Part shown: positions 1 through 12,018 of the stretch, one piece after another
Numbering within the stretch: position 1 is the first letter of the stretch
Layout: each line of letters opens with the position of its first letter
Source of the DNA: Phycisphaerales bacterium
GTDB lineage: Bacteria; Planctomycetota; Phycisphaerae; Phycisphaerales; UBA1924
NCBI GenBank assembly: GCA_016709445.1
Contig: JADJMV010000004.1
Span: 248,001 to 312,000 of the forward strand
DNA: 64,000 bases
Direction: 5' to 3'
Position numbers and translations under genes: made by a program
Notes under the pieces: generated by a model
Database searches by the model: none
What the model was told of the DNA's origin: nothing
The model's input: only the letters and a program-made list of their open reading frames with translations

Positions 1-342
1 CTGGTCGAGCACGGGGTACGCCAACCCCGCGCCGCGTTGGCTTCGGTTCCGGTTGAATCTGTACAAGTTGTTGTGGCACCTGGGCTTGCATTTGATGACC
101 GGGGGGGCCGGCTTGGTCGGGGTGGCGGCTTCTATGATCGATTGCTCGCCGCGTTGCCGCGTGCGGCACGGGCGATCGGGATTGCGTACGAGGCTCAGAT
201 CTTCGAACGCATCCCGATGGAGGGGCACGACCGGGCGATCGACGCCCTGGCGACCCCGGCACGGCTTCTGGAATTCGGTGCGACAGAACACGTTGGCGGC
301 GGGGCAGCCGCCGGCTTCGATGACGGAGGAACGGGTCGATGA
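1..342 (+). CDS. 5-formyltetrahydrofolate cyclo-ligase, C-terminal part (cut by window edge)
   Basis: The frame is open from base 1, so the gene begins before the window and only about 113 codons are visible. The family converts 5-formyl-THF to 5,10-methenyl-THF with ATP in cytoplasmic one-carbon metabolism. The visible part has the C-terminal signature PGLAFDDRGGRLGRGGGFYD, the glycine-rich phosphate-binding loop and Tyr-Asp pair of the family. This is followed by a segment like the usual xxHDxxVDxxxT ending (GHDRAIDALAT). The stop overlaps the ATG of the next gene by four bases (ATGA at 339-342), so the two are probably cotranscribed. Confidence 0.85.
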   Translation: MVEHGVRQPRAALASVPVESVQVVVAPGLAFDDRGGRLGRGGGFYDRLLAALPRAARAIGIAYEAQIFERIPMEGHDRAIDALATPARLLEFGATEHVGGGAAAGFDDGGTGR

Positions 343-1619
343 CACTTCCCAGCCAGTCGCCCCGCGTGGCCGCCGCCGGCCGGGCGATCGTTCGGACACA
401 CCACCGGCGCGGCCTCCGGGTCCCGCGCGTTGCGATCGCGGGCCTGATCGTGGTGGTCGGGGTCTCTGCGGCCTTCCTCCTCACGCGGGGCAAGGACGGC
501 AAGCGGCCGGACCGGCAGACGGACCGGGACACGGCGGCCGATCCGGCGATGGAGGCCCCGTTCGTGAACAACAGCGGGAAGCCGGCGGCAAAGGCGGCGT
601 CCGGGACTGGCACGGGGAGCCTGACCGATCGGCGGACTACACCTCCGCCCAGCAGCCAGCCGGCGGACCCGGCCCCATTCACGATCTCGCAGGCGGGCGG
701 CAATCAGGCACAAAGGCCCGCGGGCGGGGCGACGGAGACCCCCCACCTCCAATTGCCCAAGGAGCCGGCCGCGGGCTCGCTGGAGGAGAGCTTGAACCGC
801 TCTGTGGAGCCGGCAGCGCCGCCGCCCACTCCGAGCGAGTTGTCGCGCACCTTGAGCGCCGCGGACCAGCGGTTGTCGGCCAACGACCCGGTCGCGGCCC
901 GGTCGCTTCTGACCCGGGCGATGTCCAATCCCGGTCTGTCCGAGTCGGACCGCTCGCAGCTCCGCGCACGGATCACGGATCTGAATCAGGAGCTGCTGTT
1001 CTCGTCCAAGGTCGTGAAGGGCGACCCCATGACGGAGATCCATGTCATCGCCTCGGGCGAGCGGCTCTCGACGCTGCCGGACAAGCTCGGGCTGGCGGTG
1101 GATTGGCGCCTGTTGCAGCGGATCAACGGCCTCAGCGATCCCAACAAGATCCAGCTCGGGCAGAAGATCAAGATCGTGCGGGGTCCCTTCCACGCGGTGG
1201 TGCACAAGGGTGACTTCCGGCTGGACCTCTTCGCGGGGCCGCCGGAGGAGGAGAGCGGCTGGACCTACATCCGATCGTTCCGGGTGGGGCTGGGCGAGCC
1301 GAAGGATTCTCCGACACCGACGGGCAGCTTCGTGGTCAAGCGCAACAGCAAGCTGGTCAATCCGCACTGGGTGAACCCCAAGACGGGCGAGAAATTCGAC
1401 AAGGACGACCCCAAGAACCCCATCGGGGAGCGCTGGATCGGGCTGGAGGGGATCGGCGACGACTCGGTGAAGACCGGCTACGGAATCCACGGGACGATCG
1501 ACCCGGCGAGCGTGGGAGGACAGAAGTCGATGGGCTGCGTGCGGATGCTCGACGATGATGTCGAGCTGGTGTACGGGTTGCTCGTCGAGGGCATCAGCCG
1601 AGTGAAGATCGTCGATTAG
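339..1619 (+). CDS. Membrane-anchored L,D-transpeptidase (YkuD) with LysM domain
   Basis: 426 residues. Predicted to make 3-3 peptide cross-links in peptidoglycan, or to attach proteins to it, outside the inner membrane. A short basic N-terminus is followed by one membrane segment (about residues 30-49). Next comes a Pro/Gly/Ala-rich linker, a helical stretch with a TPR-like look (about 170-215), a LysM-like domain (about 230-282, starting IHVIASGERL) and the YkuD catalytic domain to the C-terminus. The catalytic region shows HGT followed by SMGCVRM, matching the family HxTx(n)SxGCxR, with Cys as nucleophile. It starts at the ATG overlapping the previous stop. The gene downstream is convergent. 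Substrate and cross-link type cannot be read from the sequence. Confidence 0.9.
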   Translation: MTLPSQSPRVAAAGRAIVRTHHRRGLRVPRVAIAGLIVVVGVSAAFLLTRGKDGKRPDRQTDRDTAADPAMEAPFVNNSGKPAAKAASGTGTGSLTDRRTTPPPSSQPADPAPFTISQAGGNQAQRPAGGATETPHLQLPKEPAAGSLEESLNRSVEPAAPPPTPSELSRTLSAADQRLSANDPVAARSLLTRAMSNPGLSESDRSQLRARITDLNQELLFSSKVVKGDPMTEIHVIASGERLSTLPDKLGLAVDWRLLQRINGLSDPNKIQLGQKIKIVRGPFHAVVHKGDFRLDLFAGPPEEESGWTYIRSFRVGLGEPKDSPTPTGSFVVKRNSKLVNPHWVNPKTGEKFDKDDPKNPIGERWIGLEGIGDDSVKTGYGIHGTIDPASVGGQKSMGCVRMLDDDVELVYGLLVEGISRVKIVD

Positions 1620-1648
1620 TCGCGAGAAGTCGGGAGACATGCCCGGGT

Positions 1649-2314
1649 TCAAGCGGGCTGCACTCCTCGCGGCGGGCGGTGGCGCGAGAAGCGGTCGGAC
1701 GGGTGCTCGGCGCGTCCGGGTGTGGCACGGTCACCCGATGAAGCCGGAGAGACTTCACGGGCGGGCAGGCCGCCCGCGGCAGAGGGATCCGTCGCAGAGG
1801 GATCCGCGGCACCCGTATCCGTAGCAGAGGGTTGGCTGGCCTGGGAAGTCGTGCGACCGGCGACTGTGGAGCCGGCCTCCATGCCCACATCGCATGCGGC
1901 GGGCTCGATCGAATTGCCTGGCCCCCGCTGAGTCGATTGGGCCGGCGTGTGCTCGGCCTCTTCCGGCGGGCGGGTTGCGGAGGCCTTGGCGGCCATGCGG
2001 AGGAGTTGCGCCGAGGCCTTCCGGGCGGTCTCTGTGGCGCCGGGGGTCTGGGGTTCGCCGGCGGCGATGCGTTCGAGGGCGGCGATCGCGGTGTGGGCGG
2101 AGCGGGCGAGCAGGGCGCGGGCGCGGAGTTCGGCGAGTCGCTCGAGGGCTTCGATCGCTTGGATGATCGGCGGCGACTCGGCGAGGGAGAGGAACTCGGT
2201 GAGGGGGAGCCCGAGTTGGTCTGCGGCTTCGAGGAAGTCGGCGTGGGGATCGAGGAGGGTGGAGAGGACGGCTTCGAGGGTGTCTTGGTGGGCGCGGTGG
2301 TTGTGCGTTTCCAT
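1649..2314 (-). CDS. Unknown helical protein, possible HTH-type regulator (paralogue of the gene at 60061-61124)
   Basis: 221 residues from the ATG at 2314; an in-frame extension upstream to 2551 looks non-coding. Not a family I can name. Residues 10-105 are predicted almost wholly helical, with a pattern like a small helix-turn-helix followed by two long helices: LEAVLSTLL, AADQLGLPLTEFLSL, PPIIQAIEALERLAELRARA, then TETARKASAQLLRMA. The rest is low-complexity Ala/Pro/Ser/Thr sequence containing the short repeat (S)ATD(T/P)(G/S)AADPS. The same order of segments occurs in the protein at 60061-61124, so I treat them as paralogues. The gene is convergent with the L,D-transpeptidase and divergent from gyrB. 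DNA binding is an inference only. Confidence 0.65.
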   Translation of the reverse strand: METHNHRAHQDTLEAVLSTLLDPHADFLEAADQLGLPLTEFLSLAESPPIIQAIEALERLAELRARALLARSAHTAIAALERIAAGEPQTPGATETARKASAQLLRMAAKASATRPPEEAEHTPAQSTQRGPGNSIEPAACDVGMEAGSTVAGRTTSQASQPSATDTGAADPSATDPSAAGGLPAREVSPASSGDRATPGRAEHPSDRFSRHRPPRGVQPA

Positions 2315-2640
2315 GACGGCGAGTGTTGCACAACCCGGTTGGCGTGTGAAGCGAGGAAGCGCGCAGGTCACCGATTGAGCGCACAGGCGTGGATGTCCGG
2401 CGCAGATTGTGGCAGGGAGCGGATGCTCGCCGCGTGCGAAGATCCGATCCAAGATCGGTCGCCGGCGGCGGCCGACCCGTGCGATCGCCGCCCACGTTGC
2501 CGGTCCGGGGTCCGAGTTTCGGGGCCTCGTCAACGGAGGGCCGGAACGCACGCGGAAGCGGGGGCGACTGAGGCTCCTGGTTGGCCTCCCGTGAGCGTCT
2601 GAACGGGCCTGTCCGAGGGGACTTTCGACCCCCGCCGACC

Positions 2641-2646
2641 TATAAT
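2641..2646 (+). promoter_or_regulatory. Possible -10 element for gyrB
   Basis: A perfect TATAAT lies 134 bases before the gyrB ATG in the 466-base gap between two divergent genes. No good -35 box sits at 16-18 bases spacing. The leader that would follow contains two small GC hairpins (CCGGctttcgCCGG near 2660 and CCGCCtcggaGGCGG near 2710). Nothing else gene-like is visible in 2315-2780. Confidence 0.35.
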
Positions 2647-2780
2647 TCCGGACTCTCCTTCCGGCTTTCGCCGGCAGGTTCCCTGGTCACCCAGCCGGCG
2701 CGGATGCCGGCCGCCTCGGAGGCGGCGGGGCGTTCGGCGGAGACCGGATTGGGATCGTCAGGACGGGCGTGTTGCAGACC

Positions 2781-5471
<2,691 letters not shown>

Positions 5472-5625
5472 GTTCTCGGACGGGGCGGCCCTCGCCGCGG
5501 GGCGGAATCGGGCATCACCACTCTGGGGGGCTCCCGATCGCGAATTCGATACCCGCGTGGGCGTTTCCACTTGGAATCAGGATGCTATCGAGCCGATCCA
5601 TGCCGACGGGGCGTGGAGGCATTTC

Positions 5626-6792
5626 ATGGGTTCGATCCGCGGGCGCAATTCTGACCAATCCGCCAGCTCTTCTCCCGGGTCCCGCCCTAACACCATCGGG
5701 GTGACCGAACGCGATCTTGGCGAGATGATGGACCGCCTTGACGAGAAGGGGGCCGGCAGCGAGGGGAAGGTGAAGCGGACCTTCGCGAGGTGGCCCTTCC
5801 GGCATGCGTCGCTGCGGCTCACGCTCGATCATCCCGGCGGCTCGCGGGCGGAGTTCCCGGTGGCGTGCCGGAACATCAGCCGCGGCGGCGTGGGGGTGTT
5901 GCACAACGCCTACGTGCACACCGGGACGAACTGCACGGTGTCGCTGCCGCGGGCGGACGGCGTGGTGGTGGGACTGCGCGGGTCGGTGGTGCGCTGCTCG
6001 CACGTGAAGGGATTGGTGCACGAGCTGGGGATCCGATTCGAGAATTCGATCCGCCTGAACGACTACGTGCAGCTCGATCCCCTGATGGGCTGGAGCAGCT
6101 TCGAGAAGGTGGACGGGTCGACGCTCGAGGGCTCGGTGGTGGTGGTGACCGATTCGGCGCTGGATCAGCGGATCATCGGGCACTACCTGAGCGACACACG
6201 GCTGAAGCTGCGGTTCATCGAGACGGCGGAAGAGTGCGCCGCGCTCGAGCGCGGTGCGGCCGATATCGCGGTGGTGGACCTCTCGCTGAAGAACGCTCCC
6301 GAGGTCTTCCGGTCGATGCGGGATCTCTCGATCGCTTCGTCGCTCGTGGCGGTCGGTCCGAACGCGAGCACCTCCACCCGGAAGCTACTCCAGGAGGTGG
6401 AGGCGGACGGCTTCGTCTTCAAGCCGCTCTCCAGCGACCGGCTGCTGAGCGTGCTGGCCGAGTGCCTGTTCGCCGGCGACGCGGTGAAGATCGATCCGGC
6501 GTTGGCCGGCGAGAGCAGCGGCGCACTGGTGGCGAGCTGCATCGAGCAGCTCCAGGCGTCGGCGACGGATCTGCGGGACGCCATCGAGCAGGGCGACCCC
6601 ATGCGGTGCTACGCGATCTGCCAGCACGTGAAGGCGATCGCCGTGCCCATCGGGCTGCGGCCGATCGCGACGCTCGCCGATCAGGCGGCCACCTCGGTGG
6701 CGCAGAGTATGAGTGTCGGTGAGTCGGCCGGGAAGCTGCACGAGATTGCCCGTGCATGCGAGCGGATCAAGATCTCGGGACGATCAAGGTAG
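5626..6792 (+). CDS. PilZ domain protein with receiver-like and HPt-like domains
   Basis: 388 residues. The start is set by GGAGG at 5615-5619 six bases before ATG 5626; a GTG at 5557 in the same frame lacks this. Domains in order: a PilZ-like domain (about residues 45-150) with basic RWPFRHASLRL and NISRGGVGVLHNAYVHTG, matching the c-di-GMP motifs RxxxR and (D/N)xSxxG. Then a receiver-like fold (about 170-280) with AVVDLSLKN in the phospho-acceptor position and the FKPLS lysine. Then a helical C-terminus with CQHVKAIAVPIGL, which looks like an HPt histidine segment. A tandem paralogue follows 11 bases later. It probably couples c-di-GMP binding to a phosphorelay; the combination is my reading, not a named family. 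Confidence 0.75.
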   Translation: MGSIRGRNSDQSASSSPGSRPNTIGVTERDLGEMMDRLDEKGAGSEGKVKRTFARWPFRHASLRLTLDHPGGSRAEFPVACRNISRGGVGVLHNAYVHTGTNCTVSLPRADGVVVGLRGSVVRCSHVKGLVHELGIRFENSIRLNDYVQLDPLMGWSSFEKVDGSTLEGSVVVVTDSALDQRIIGHYLSDTRLKLRFIETAEECAALERGAADIAVVDLSLKNAPEVFRSMRDLSIASSLVAVGPNASTSTRKLLQEVEADGFVFKPLSSDRLLSVLAECLFAGDAVKIDPALAGESSGALVASCIEQLQASATDLRDAIEQGDPMRCYAICQHVKAIAVPIGLRPIATLADQAATSVAQSMSVGESAGKLHEIARACERIKISGRSR

Positions 6793-6803
6793 GGGGAATC
6801 GTT

Positions 6804-7947
6804 GTGGAGTCACGCAGGAAGGGCAAGATCGTCGCGATCAACTCGAAGGCCGCCGGGCGGCTGAACTCGATCGGGCTCAGCCAGTCCGAGCTGGACCGGC
6901 TCCTGACCGAGCTCGATGGAGACCTCAGTTCGCCATCGCCGCGCCGGTTGTACGCGAGGTGGAAATTCAACTCACCCAGCGTGCAGATGCTGCTCAAACA
7001 CTCGTCGGGGACGGAGATCCCGATCCGGGTGGCATGCCGCAATCTCTCGTGCGGGGGGGCCTCGGTGCTGCATAGCGCGTACGTGCACACCGGCTCGCTC
7101 TGCACGCTGATGCTGCCGCGGCGGGGCGGGGCGGCGATGCCCTGCACCGGGAAGGTGGTGCGGTGCACCCACCGGCAGGGCACGATCCACGAGCTCGGGA
7201 TCGCGTTCGACCGGCCGATCCGCATGCGGGAGTTCTTCAGCGAGGGGACGATGCTCGACCGCTACTCGTTCGAGAACGTGGATCCCAGCAAGCTGGATGG
7301 GTGTCTGCTGGTGGTCAGCGGGTCGCCGCTGCAGCAGAAGAGTGTGGGTGCGTTGCTGGCCGATACCTCGGTGCGGATCCGGGCTGCGGCCTCGTGCGCG
7401 GCCGCTGGCCGACGAACTCGCGAGTGTCGACCTGATCCTCTGCGACTGGAAGCTGGCGGACGGCACGGCCGAGTCGCTGCTGCTGAACCTGCGGGCGATG
7501 GGGATCTCAACACCGTTTCTGGTCTCGATCCCCAACTCGTTCAAGCCCGAACAGACGGCGGAGGGCGTCGCGCCGGAGGGATTCCTTCGTCTGCCGCTCC
7601 AGGCCGACATGCTGCGCCGGGCGTTGGCCGAGTTTCTGCTGGCGCCGGTGACCGACAGCTCGGGCTCGGGGGGCGAGGAGAGCATCGAGTCGCGGCGGCG
7701 GAAGCTGCCGGAGACGCTGCGGCAGCTGCACCAGGCGTTGGAACTCCACGACGCGATCGGGTGCTATAGCCTGTGCCTCTCTCTCCGAGACGGGGCCAAC
7801 TCGCTCAGCCAGGAGAAGCTGGCCAAGCTGGCGGATATCGCGGCGATGGCGCTGGGCGACTCCCTGGACCTCAAGGCCGCCAAGCCGAAGGTGATCGCCC
7901 TTCTGGCGGCCTGCGACTCGCTGGCGGGCCGGTCGGCGGCGGGCTGA
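6804..7947 (+). CDS. PilZ/receiver-like/HPt-like protein, second tandem copy (frameshifted)
   Basis: About 380 residues if one extra base near 7385-7410 is removed. The start is GTG 6804, with AGGGGG seven bases upstream. The first frame gives a PilZ domain with RLYARWKF and NLSCGGASVLHSAYVHTG, nearly the same as its upstream neighbour, and enters the receiver-like part (LLVVSGSPLQQKSVGALLADTSVRIRA is split by the shift). The other frame continues with LADELASVDLILCDWKLADG, RLPLQADMLRRALAEFLLA and a C-terminal helical bundle ending at 7947. The HPt histidine of the first copy is not present here (SLRDGANSLS). Both halves fit the paralogue, so the gene is probably intact in the organism and the shift is a sequencing error. 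Confidence 0.65.
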
Positions 7948-8002
7948 GGGCGGCGGCGGGCATTCGGAAACAGGGGATTGGGCGCGCTGGTAGGCTGCGC
8001 GC

Positions 8003-9229
8003 ATGACTGGGACCCAACGACTCGGGCGGGTGGTGTGGCTGTCACTGGGTGTGATCCTGCTCTCGGCGGCGGGGGCGGCGGCGCAGCAGGAACGGCTGAT
8101 CGAGTTGGACTCGGAGGGCGCGGCGGCCCGGATGGCTGAGATGCGGGCGACCTGGAGCGGCCCGGCGGGCTGGGCGACGCGGGCGGCCTCGGTGCGGCGT
8201 CACTTGGTGGAGCGGCTGGGGCTGCCCACCCTGGACCCTGCGGGGCACAACGGGCCCGGGGCGGCGGCGCGAGGGTCGTTCGAGACGGTCGCCTCGCCGG
8301 CGCGGGCGTACGACGGCTACCTGGTGCAGAACCTCGCGTTCCGCTCGTTCGACGGCTCGCGGGTGACGGGAAACCTGTACCTGCCGGCGATCACGTCGGG
8401 GCCGGCGCCGGCGGTGCTCTGCCCGCACGGCCATTTCGGGGCGACCGGGGATGACCCGGAGGGACGGTTCCGGCGCGATATGCAGATCCGCTGCGCGACC
8501 CTGGCGCGGATGGGGGCGGTGGTGTTTGCCTATGACATGGTGGGCTGGGGCGAGAGCGACATCGCGGAGCACCACGCGGTGGAGGCGCTGCCGCTGCAGT
8601 GCTGGAACAGCGTGCGGGCGTTGGATTACCTCGGTTCGCGGGAGGATGTCGACCCGTCCCGGATCGCGATCACGGGGGCGTCGGGCGGGGGTACGCAGTC
8701 CTTTCTGCTGACGGCGCTGGACGACCGCGTTGCGGTGAGTGTGCCGTGTGTTCAGGTCTCGGCGCATTTCTTCGGGGGCTGCGAGTGCGAGACGGGGCTG
8801 CCGATCCACACCTATCCGGACCTGGTGACCAACAACGTGGAGATCGCGGCCCTCGCGGCGCCGCGTGCGATGCTGGTGATCTCGGACGGGGCGGACTGGA
8901 CGAAGAACACGCCGCGCGTGGAGTTCCCCGCCATACAAGAGATCTACGAGACGTTGCACGCGGGCGACCGGGTGGAGAACGCGCACTTCGGCGAGGAGGG
9001 GCACGACTACGGCCCGACGAAGCGTCTGGCGATGTACCGATTCCTTGGGCGGACGCTGGGGCTGGACCTCGAACGCGTGCGCACGGCGGATGGTGCGGTG
9101 GACGAACGCCCGGTGACGATCGAGGGTCGGGAAGCGCTGTGCGTCTACGGCGGGGCGGTGGCCGCACCGAGCAAACGGTCGGCCTCCGAGGCGCTGGCGT
9201 CGCTGCGCGGCGGTCGGGCGGGGCTGTAG
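8003..9229 (+). CDS. Secreted alpha/beta-hydrolase (acetyl-xylan esterase-like)
   Basis: 408 residues. Signal peptide at 1-27 (VVWLSLGVILLSAAGAAA then Gln-Gln). The hydrolase domain shows LCPHGHFG (oxyanion loop), YDMVGWGESD, and the nucleophile elbow GASGGGTQS with Ser near residue 227. A candidate acid is in VISDGADWTKN and a catalytic His in EEGHDYG near 335. This pattern resembles planctomycete acetyl-xylan esterase or glucuronoyl-esterase-type proteins acting on plant polysaccharide, but the substrate cannot be read from the sequence. The gene stands alone before a heme protein in the same direction. Confidence 0.8.
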   Translation: MTGTQRLGRVVWLSLGVILLSAAGAAAQQERLIELDSEGAAARMAEMRATWSGPAGWATRAASVRRHLVERLGLPTLDPAGHNGPGAAARGSFETVASPARAYDGYLVQNLAFRSFDGSRVTGNLYLPAITSGPAPAVLCPHGHFGATGDDPEGRFRRDMQIRCATLARMGAVVFAYDMVGWGESDIAEHHAVEALPLQCWNSVRALDYLGSREDVDPSRIAITGASGGGTQSFLLTALDDRVAVSVPCVQVSAHFFGGCECETGLPIHTYPDLVTNNVEIAALAAPRAMLVISDGADWTKNTPRVEFPAIQEIYETLHAGDRVENAHFGEEGHDYGPTKRLAMYRFLGRTLGLDLERVRTADGAVDERPVTIEGREALCVYGGAVAAPSKRSASEALASLRGGRAGL

Positions 9230-9261
9230 ACTCCCACCCGGTGTCGAATGAGGTGCAAAGC

Positions 9262-11560
9262 ATGCTGCGCGCTGCAGGCGCGGACCGACCCGGGCGTGCC
9301 GCGTGGGCCGCGATGGCCGCGTGGGCGGTCGCCCTGGGCGGTTGCTCGCGCGCGCGTGAGGATCCCCCTTCGGACGGTGTCGCGCGGGCTCCCGCGGCGT
9401 ATGTGGGCCGGTCGGGGTGCGCGGAGTGCCACGAGCGAGAGTCGAGCCGGTGGCAGGGCTCGCACCATGACATGGCCATGGACGTGGCGACCCCGGAGAC
9501 CGTGCTGGGCGACTTCGACGATGCGAGGCTGGAGCACTTCGGGGTCACGAGCCGGATGTACCGAAGCGGCGGGAGACCCATGGTCGAGACGGACGGTCCG
9601 GACGGGGCGCTGCACGAGTACGAGGTCAAGTACGTCTTCGGGGTCTTCCCGCTGCAGCAGTATCTCGTGGAGTTTCCGGGCGGCCGGCTGCAGACGCTCC
9701 CGTTGTGCTGGGACGCACGCCCGGCGGGAGAGGGCGGCCAACGGTGGTTCCACATCTACCCGGACGAGCCCATCCCGGCCGGGGATGAGCTGCACTGGAC
9801 GGGGGTCAATCAGAACTGGAATCACATGTGCGCCGAGTGCCACTCGACGAACCTTCGGAAGGGCTACGACGCCACGAACTCGACATTTGCGACGACCTGG
9901 TCGGAGATTGATGTCTCGTGCGAGGCGTGCCACGGACCGGGCTCGACGCATGTCGCGTGGGCGCGGGCGGAGGCTACGGGCCGGTCCGGCCCGGGGGGAG
10001 GGTCGGAGGGGCTGGCGGTCGATCTCCGCGGCGATGGTGGAGTCTGGATCGCCGATCCGGGCTCGCCGACAGCGAGGCGTTCGACCCCGCGGGCTTCGCA
10101 CGCCGAGATCGAGATGTGCGCTCGCTGCCACTCGCGGCGCGGAGCCCTGGTGGACGGCGCGGCGCCGGGCGGGCCGCTCCTTGATTCGCATCGGGTGTCG
10201 CTGCTCGACGAGGGGCTCTACTTTGCGGACGGGCAGATCGAGGACGAGGTCTATGTTTATGGATCGTTCCTCCAGAGCAGGATGTTTGGCGCGGGGGTGA
10301 CCTGCACCGATTGTCACGACCCACACACGGCGCGAGTCGTCGCGTCGGGCAATGCCCTCTGCGCGAAGTGTCACCAGCCCGCGGTCTTCGACACACCCGC
10401 CCACCACCACCACGCGGGCGGACCGGGCACGGCGGGGACGAACTGCGTGGACTGCCACATGCCGGTGCGGACGTACATGCTCGTGGACGACCGGCGGGAT
10501 CACAGCTTCAGGGTGCCTCGCCCGGATCTCTCCGACCGGCTTGGGACGCCGAACGCGTGTCAGGCGTGCCACGGCGACCAGTCGCCGGCGTGGGCCGCCG
10601 AGCGGGTGGCGGAGTGGTTCGGGCCGGAGCGGCGGAGCGAATGGCGTTTCGGCGAGGCGCTGCACGCCGGACGCGAGGGGCTCGCAGGGGCCGGGGCCTT
10701 GCTGGAACGGCTCATTGCCGACGGGACACAGCCGGCCATCGCGCGTGCCAGCGGGCTGGAACTGCTGCAGCCCTGGCCCGGGAGCGAGTTGGACGAGGCG
10801 GTGCGGTCCGGGGCGGCGGACGCGGAGGGGTTGGTGCGCATGGCAGCCGCGGATGCGGCCATGGGGCTCGACCCCGGCGAGCGCTTCGCGGCGATCGGCT
10901 CGCTCCTGGCGGACCCGCTGCTCGGCGTGCGTGTTGCGGCGGCGCGGTCGCTGGCCTCATCGGTCGATGGCTCGACTCCGGGGGCGGCTCGGTCGGCGTT
11001 CGAGCGGGCGGCGGCTGAGTATGTGGCTTCGGAACTGGCCAACGCCGAGCGGGCGGCGCCGCACGTGAATCTCGGGGGCTTCTATACCGACCGGGGGATG
11101 ATCGCGGAGGCCGAGCAGGAATACCGGACCGCGATGCGGCTCGAACCCTGGTTCTCGCCCGCGGCCGTGAACCTGGCGGATCTCGAGCGGGCGCAGGGCC
11201 GGGACGATCGGGCGGAGACGGTGCTGCGGGAGTTCCTCAAGCGCTCGCCCCGGGATGCGGCGGCGCGGCACGCGCTCGGGCTGACCTTTGGTGCGCCTCG
11301 GGCGTCGCGCGGAAGCCCTGGCGGAGCTCCGACGGGCGGCGGAGTATGACCCGGAAGACGCCAGGTACGTCTATGTCCTGGGCGTCGCGGAGGACTCGAT
11401 GGGGGAGCCGGAGCGGGCGCTCGCGACGCTGCGGGCGGCGCACGTTCGCTTCCCGCGCGATACGGAGATTCTCTCGGCGCTCGTGGATCTCTGCCGACGC
11501 TCGGGGCTCACGGAAGAGGCCTCGGGTCTGGAGGCGGATCTGGTGCGGCTGCGTGGGTGA
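9262..11560 (+). CDS. Lipoprotein octaheme cytochrome c with TPR tail (frameshifted)
   Basis: About 765 residues when one base is removed at the TTT near 11287-11289. ATG 9262 (GTG 9241 possible) begins a signal peptide ending in ALGGC, a lipobox. Eight CxxCH heme motifs follow: CAECH, CAECH, CEACH, CARCH, CTDCH, CAKCH, CVDCH and CQACH. The region after the last heme is alpha-helical and HEAT-like (about 440-590), then TPR repeats (APHVNLGGFYTDRGMIAEAE, FSPAAVNLADLERAQGR). The first frame ends at 11349, but the TPR pattern carries on in the next frame (LGRRAEALAELRRAAEYDPE) to 11560. Likely a periplasmic or outer-surface electron carrier; partner and substrate unknown. Similar multiheme-TPR proteins are common in planctomycetes. 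Confidence 0.8.
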
Positions 11561-11574
11561 GGCCGAGCCCGGGG

Positions 11575-12018
11575 CTAGCCCATCGCGGGCTCATTGAGGA
11601 CGGCCCAGTACATCTGGAGGTCCTGGATCGCCCTGCGAAACTGCAGAAAGTCGACGGGCTTCACCACGTAACTGTTGACCCCGCTGGAGTAGGCGCGAAC
11701 GCGGTCGGCCTCGGCCGAGGAGGTCGTCAGCACGACGACTGGGATGGTGTTCAATTCCGCGTCGGCCTTGATGGCGTTGAGCACCTCCTGGCCGTCGAGC
11801 TTCGGTAGATTCAGGTCCAGGAGGATGACATCGGGACGCTTGGCGTGTTCGTACGGCTCGGACTTCCGGAGAAACCGCAGGGCCGCCTCGCCGTCCGCGA
11901 CGTGGTCGAGCGCGTTGGTGACACGGTTCTCCTGCATGGCGCGGCGGATGAGGAACGCGTGATCTTCGTCATCCTCGATGAGGAGAAATCGGACCGGTCG
12001 TGTATGTGCGTTCGCCAC
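11575..12018 (-). CDS. Single-domain response regulator (Rcp1-like)
   Basis: 147 residues from GTG 12018, chosen because GGAGG lies nine bases upstream (complement of 12028-12032). One receiver domain fills the protein: LLIEDDEDHAFLIRRAM (acidic pocket), VILLDLNLPKLDG with the phospho-acceptor Asp, VLTTSSAEADRVRAY (Thr/Ser) and VVKPVDF (Lys). There is no output domain. It overlaps the 3' end of the histidine kinase gene by about 50 bases, so the two are transcribed together and this is very likely the kinase's partner. The sequence type is that of regulators paired with phytochrome or PAS kinases (Rcp1 family). Confidence 0.9.
   Translation of the reverse strand: MANAHTRPVRFLLIEDDEDHAFLIRRAMQENRVTNALDHVADGEAALRFLRKSEPYEHAKRPDVILLDLNLPKLDGQEVLNAIKADAELNTIPVVVLTTSSAEADRVRAYSSGVNSYVVKPVDFLQFRRAIQDLQMYWAVLNEPAMG

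Noticed and set aside
195..1652. Open frame of 485 codons antisense to the L,D-transpeptidase
   Set aside because: Shadow frame; the plus strand shows the complete YkuD and LysM motifs.
8599..9261. 5' part of the open frame containing the octaheme cytochrome
   Set aside because: Overlaps the esterase gene in another frame; the lipoprotein signal starts at 9262.
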